DNA from: Aurantiacibacter suaedae
GTDB taxonomy: Bacteria > Pseudomonadota > Alphaproteobacteria > Sphingomonadales > Sphingomonadaceae
Direction of reading: 5' to 3'
DNA length: 64,000 nucleotides
NCBI RefSeq assembly: GCF_005434915.1
Contig: NZ_SKCG01000001.1
Coordinates: 1,178,001 to 1,242,000 of the forward strand
The translations under genes were made by a program, and so were the position numbers. Under the pieces are notes generated by a model, which saw nothing but the letters and a program-made list of their open reading frames with translations, was not told where the DNA came from and did not search any database. Of the stretch, positions 61,835-64,000 are shown piece by piece. Every line of letters begins with the position of its first letter. Position 1 is the first letter of the stretch.

Positions 61835-63289
61835 CTAGACAGTCTGCGCCCGGGGAAGGCGCAAGGGCGCAACCATGGACACGGCTACCATGACCAGACT
61901 ATTGACCAGCAGGGCGACTAGCCCGATCTCCCAGTGAGGGAACAACGCCGAGCTGACTCTCCCCACAGCAGGGATCCACAACACGGCGTAGCCTGCAATG
62001 ATTCCGCAGAATACGGCAAAGGCGCTGGCCTTGCGCATCAGAAACCCGGCATAGACGCCAGGCGCCAACATGCCGATCGCGGCATAGGCAGACAGTCCGA
62101 TCTCGACCAGCGAGCCGCTTGCAGCCAGCGTCAGCCACAACGCCACCAGCGCAAAGCCGATCATCGACACCCGCGAAGCCATCAGTTCGTGCGATTCTGC
62201 GATGCTTGGCATTAGCGAACGCAGGATATTGCGCCCGAAGATCGAACCACAGGTAAGCAGGAGCACCGATCCGGGAACCAGCGCCAGCAGCGCGGCCGTA
62301 CCCGCCAGCACGCCAAGCGCCCAGGCCGGATAGTTCTGGTCGACGAATGACAGCAATATCGCATTCGCATCGCCGCCCGGCACCGTGGTGCCCGCCAAAA
62401 CGGCTGCAAAACCTAGCGCGATAATGAAGAAGTAGGACAGCGAATAGATCGGCTGCAAAACGGCGTTGCGCCGGATCGTGTTTTCTCCATCCGCTGAAAA
62501 GCACAGCTGGAACATGTGTGGAAAGATATAGGTGCCAAGAGCCACGTTGAGCGCAGAGGTAACCAGCCAGGTCACGTTAAGGCCGAGTTCGGGCTGGCTG
62601 CCGGGGAAACGGACAAGATCCGGGAAACGCTCGCCAACGGTGGCGAAAAGATCGAGCAGCGAAGCAGTCCCGACCTTGTCCGACACGGTCATCGCCAGGG
62701 CAATCACCATCGCCAGCATCAGCACGTCCTTGACCCCGGCAGCGAAGGCCGCCGAACGCAAACCGGCCAGGAACACGAACGCTACCATCATCGCCACCGC
62801 CACGAAGGCGGCCCCGGTGGGGGTCACTGCCGGGCCTGCCGCAAGACTGACCACCAGCGTCAACGCAGTCACCTGGATCTGCACATACACAATCAGCGCC
62901 ACGATCCCCGCCGCAGCTACCCCTATGCCGAGCCAGCGCGAAGCGTAGCGATGAGCAAAGAAGTCAGCCTGCGTCACCAGGCCGTAGCGTTTGCCATAGA
63001 CCTGGATCAACGGCGTCAGCCAGTAGGCAACGGTGGCCGCCAGCGAAACCGAACAAAATGCGAGGTAAGCAGGCGCCCCATAAGCCCACGCGTACCCGGA
63101 AATTCCCAGCACGGCGAAGGTCGTGTAAATCTCTCCGGCATTGAGAAACCAGAAGATAATCAAGCCCATCTTGCGCCCGCCCAGGGCCCAATCTTCCATG
63201 GACTGGGCCCGCTTCTGCTTGACCTTGCCATAGACGATGGAGCCGAGGACGGTGCCACCGACGATCAGAGCGATGAGAGAGAGGATCAT
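61835..63289 (-). CDS. Sodium:solute symporter (SSS family)
   Basis: A 484-residue inner-membrane symporter with about 13 hydrophobic helices. The start LIVGGTVLGSIVYGKVKQKR, GLIIFWFLNAGEIYTTFAVL and ALNVALGTYIFPHMFQLCFS are family motifs. It overlaps the stop of the small membrane gene upstream (ATGA), as is usual for SSS carriers with a small accessory subunit. It probably imports the amino/imino acid used by the downstream dehydrogenase. Confidence 0.9.
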   Translation of the reverse strand: MILSLIALIVGGTVLGSIVYGKVKQKRAQSMEDWALGGRKMGLIIFWFLNAGEIYTTFAVLGISGYAWAYGAPAYLAFCSVSLAATVAYWLTPLIQVYGKRYGLVTQADFFAHRYASRWLGIGVAAAGIVALIVYVQIQVTALTLVVSLAAGPAVTPTGAAFVAVAMMVAFVFLAGLRSAAFAAGVKDVLMLAMVIALAMTVSDKVGTASLLDLFATVGERFPDLVRFPGSQPELGLNVTWLVTSALNVALGTYIFPHMFQLCFSADGENTIRRNAVLQPIYSLSYFFIIALGFAAVLAGTTVPGGDANAILLSFVDQNYPAWALGVLAGTAALLALVPGSVLLLTCGSIFGRNILRSLMPSIAESHELMASRVSMIGFALVALWLTLAASGSLVEIGLSAYAAIGMLAPGVYAGFLMRKASAFAVFCGIIAGYAVLWIPAVGRVSSALFPHWEIGLVALLVNSLVMVAVSMVAPLRLPRAQTV

Positions 63290-63552
63290 GGACAGCTCCC
63301 CTCGTCGGGAGAAACTGCACCTGCACTCACCGACCCAGACCTATGCTTGCGCTCAAGCCAATAGCGAAGTGCAAGCACGAGGGTGGCAAACACGATGCCA
63401 GCCATCTGCCACGCCATGACGAACGGAATTCCGAAAGGGCTCCACTCGACGCCGTTGGCCCAATCCGCAAACCCAAGCTGCCAGACAAACGGCAGCAAGA
63501 GAAGCAGGTCCGCCCTGCGCAGCACAGGGGACGTTTCGATATGCTCTGTCAC
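63286..63552 (-). CDS. Small membrane partner of the SSS symporter (DUF3311-like)
   Basis: An 88-residue protein with two hydrophobic helices (LLLLLPFVWQLGFADWANGV and MAWQMAGIVFATLVLALRYW). Small proteins of this form lie directly upstream of SSS symporters and may help assemble or regulate them. It heads the operon behind the fifth GTTG-N9-CAAC site. Confidence 0.8.
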   Translation of the reverse strand: MTEHIETSPVLRRADLLLLLPFVWQLGFADWANGVEWSPFGIPFVMAWQMAGIVFATLVLALRYWLERKHRSGSVSAGAVSPDEGSCP

Positions 63553-63638
63553 GCTGCTTCCTTGCCCTAAACCGTTTCTTAAAACGTACGTCTGGAGCGA
63601 GGGCAGAATGTCCGCAATGTCAAACTATCATCAAGGTC

Positions 63639-63655
63639 GTTGCCGTTGATGCAAC
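63639..63655. promoter_or_regulatory. GTTGCCGTTGATGCAAC, candidate LysR box (site 5)
   Basis: GTTGC/GCAAC arms around 7 bp, 87-103 bp upstream of the small symporter subunit and directly after the LysR stop codon. Confidence 0.6.
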
Positions 63656-63656
63656 A

Positions 63657-64000
63657 TCATTGCTCGGCTGGCCTTAGCGATACGGGGCCGTTCCAACGTC
63701 GCAGTTGAGCCTCCAGTCGTTTCAGCATCTTTACCGGGGCGCCTTCCAACTGACGCCCGGATCGCAAAACCAGGCTTACAGTCGTTCCCTCGAGGCCATT
63801 GTCGTCTATCGGTATGCTGACCATCTCACCAGCCTCAAGCTCGGCCCAGGCTGAGACCTCTGGCAGGATCGTGCAGGCGATGCCTGCCTTTACGCTTTGC
63901 AACATGACCGCGATCGAATTGGTGCAGATGCTTGGCTCGATCTTGCGATTTCGCCCGCTCTCGGCGCTGCCAAGGATCTGCCTTATGCGAAAGTGAGCCG
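63657..64000 (-). CDS. LysR-family transcriptional regulator, C-terminal part (5' end outside window)
   Basis: This is the effector-binding end of a LysR-type regulator. The frame is open from the window edge (AHFRIRQILGSAESGRNRKI) to the stop. SICTNSIAVMLQSVKAGIAC, then TILPEVSAWAELEAGEMVSI, matches the second subdomain of LysR proteins; only about 113 residues are visible. It is next to the symporter operon and is the only regulator in the cluster with five similar dyads that contain T-N11-A, the typical LysR pattern. It is therefore the best candidate for their binding protein. Confidence 0.9.
   Translation of the reverse strand, partial: AHFRIRQILGSAESGRNRKIEPSICTNSIAVMLQSVKAGIACTILPEVSAWAELEAGEMVSIPIDDNGLEGTTVSLVLRSGRQLEGAPVKMLKRLEAQLRRWNGPVSLRPAEQ

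Overview
The window reads as a GC-rich alphaproteobacterial chromosome, most likely a sphingomonad (Sphingomonadales). The grounds are two large TonB-dependent receptors beside polymer- and ester-degrading enzymes, an alphaproteobacterial-style chemotaxis operon, the linked UdgX/radical-SAM DNA-repair pair and the general gene style. The genus cannot be fixed from the sequence alone.

Layout. (1) 1-5.3 kb: the end of a chemotaxis operon (partial receptor, CheW, CheR, CheB, and a long helical protein with CheZ-like features), then an MFS transporter. (2) 7.0-20.5 kb: a sulfated-glycan utilisation locus with three sulfatases, a decayed fourth, a lipoprotein-type formylglycine-generating enzyme, a GH3 glycosidase, a fucose-permease-type sugar transporter, a TonB receptor and a LacI regulator. 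Palindromes with the core ACAACGTTG lie between lacI and the sulfatase operon and, as a helically phased pair, upstream of the receptor. (3) 20.6-25.5 kb: the UdgX/radical-SAM pair, an 11-copy pentanucleotide repeat and a membrane diguanylate cyclase. (4) 25.6-27.6 kb: a broken IS3-family element, short GGCGAAC repeats and a sequence matching a tRNA-Ser 3' end, together a plausible genomic-island boundary.

(5) 27.6-39.9 kb: an aromatic cluster. A cyclase-family hydrolase with the isatin-hydrolase/kynurenine-formamidase motif heads an operon with iorA/iorB-type 2-oxoacid:acyl-CoA oxidoreductase genes. Next to it are a salicylyl-CoA 5-hydroxylase/2-aminobenzoyl-CoA monooxygenase-type bifunctional flavoprotein, an acyl-CoA thioesterase, gentisate dioxygenase, an FAH-family hydrolase, a nitrilase, a flavin reductase and two MarR regulators. 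No CoA ligase is present. This fits a route in which an aryl-glyoxylate (for example isatinate) is converted directly to an aroyl-CoA, hydroxylated as the thioester, released and cleaved by the gentisate enzymes.

(6) 40.2-64.0 kb: a second catabolic cluster. It holds hydantoinase/oxoprolinase subunits, two transporters, esterases, a TonB receptor, a complete malonate module (MadLM uptake, malonyl-CoA synthetase, malonyl-CoA decarboxylase), RidA and VOC proteins, a three-subunit imino/D-amino-acid dehydrogenase with a DapA-family enzyme, and a LysR regulator cut by the window edge. A 17-bp inverted repeat of the form GTTG-N9-CAAC lies 75-126 bp upstream of the first gene of five operons here, so the cluster appears to be one LysR regulon. 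Its substrate is unknown; malonate and a cyclic imide/amide or imino acid are the expected intermediates.
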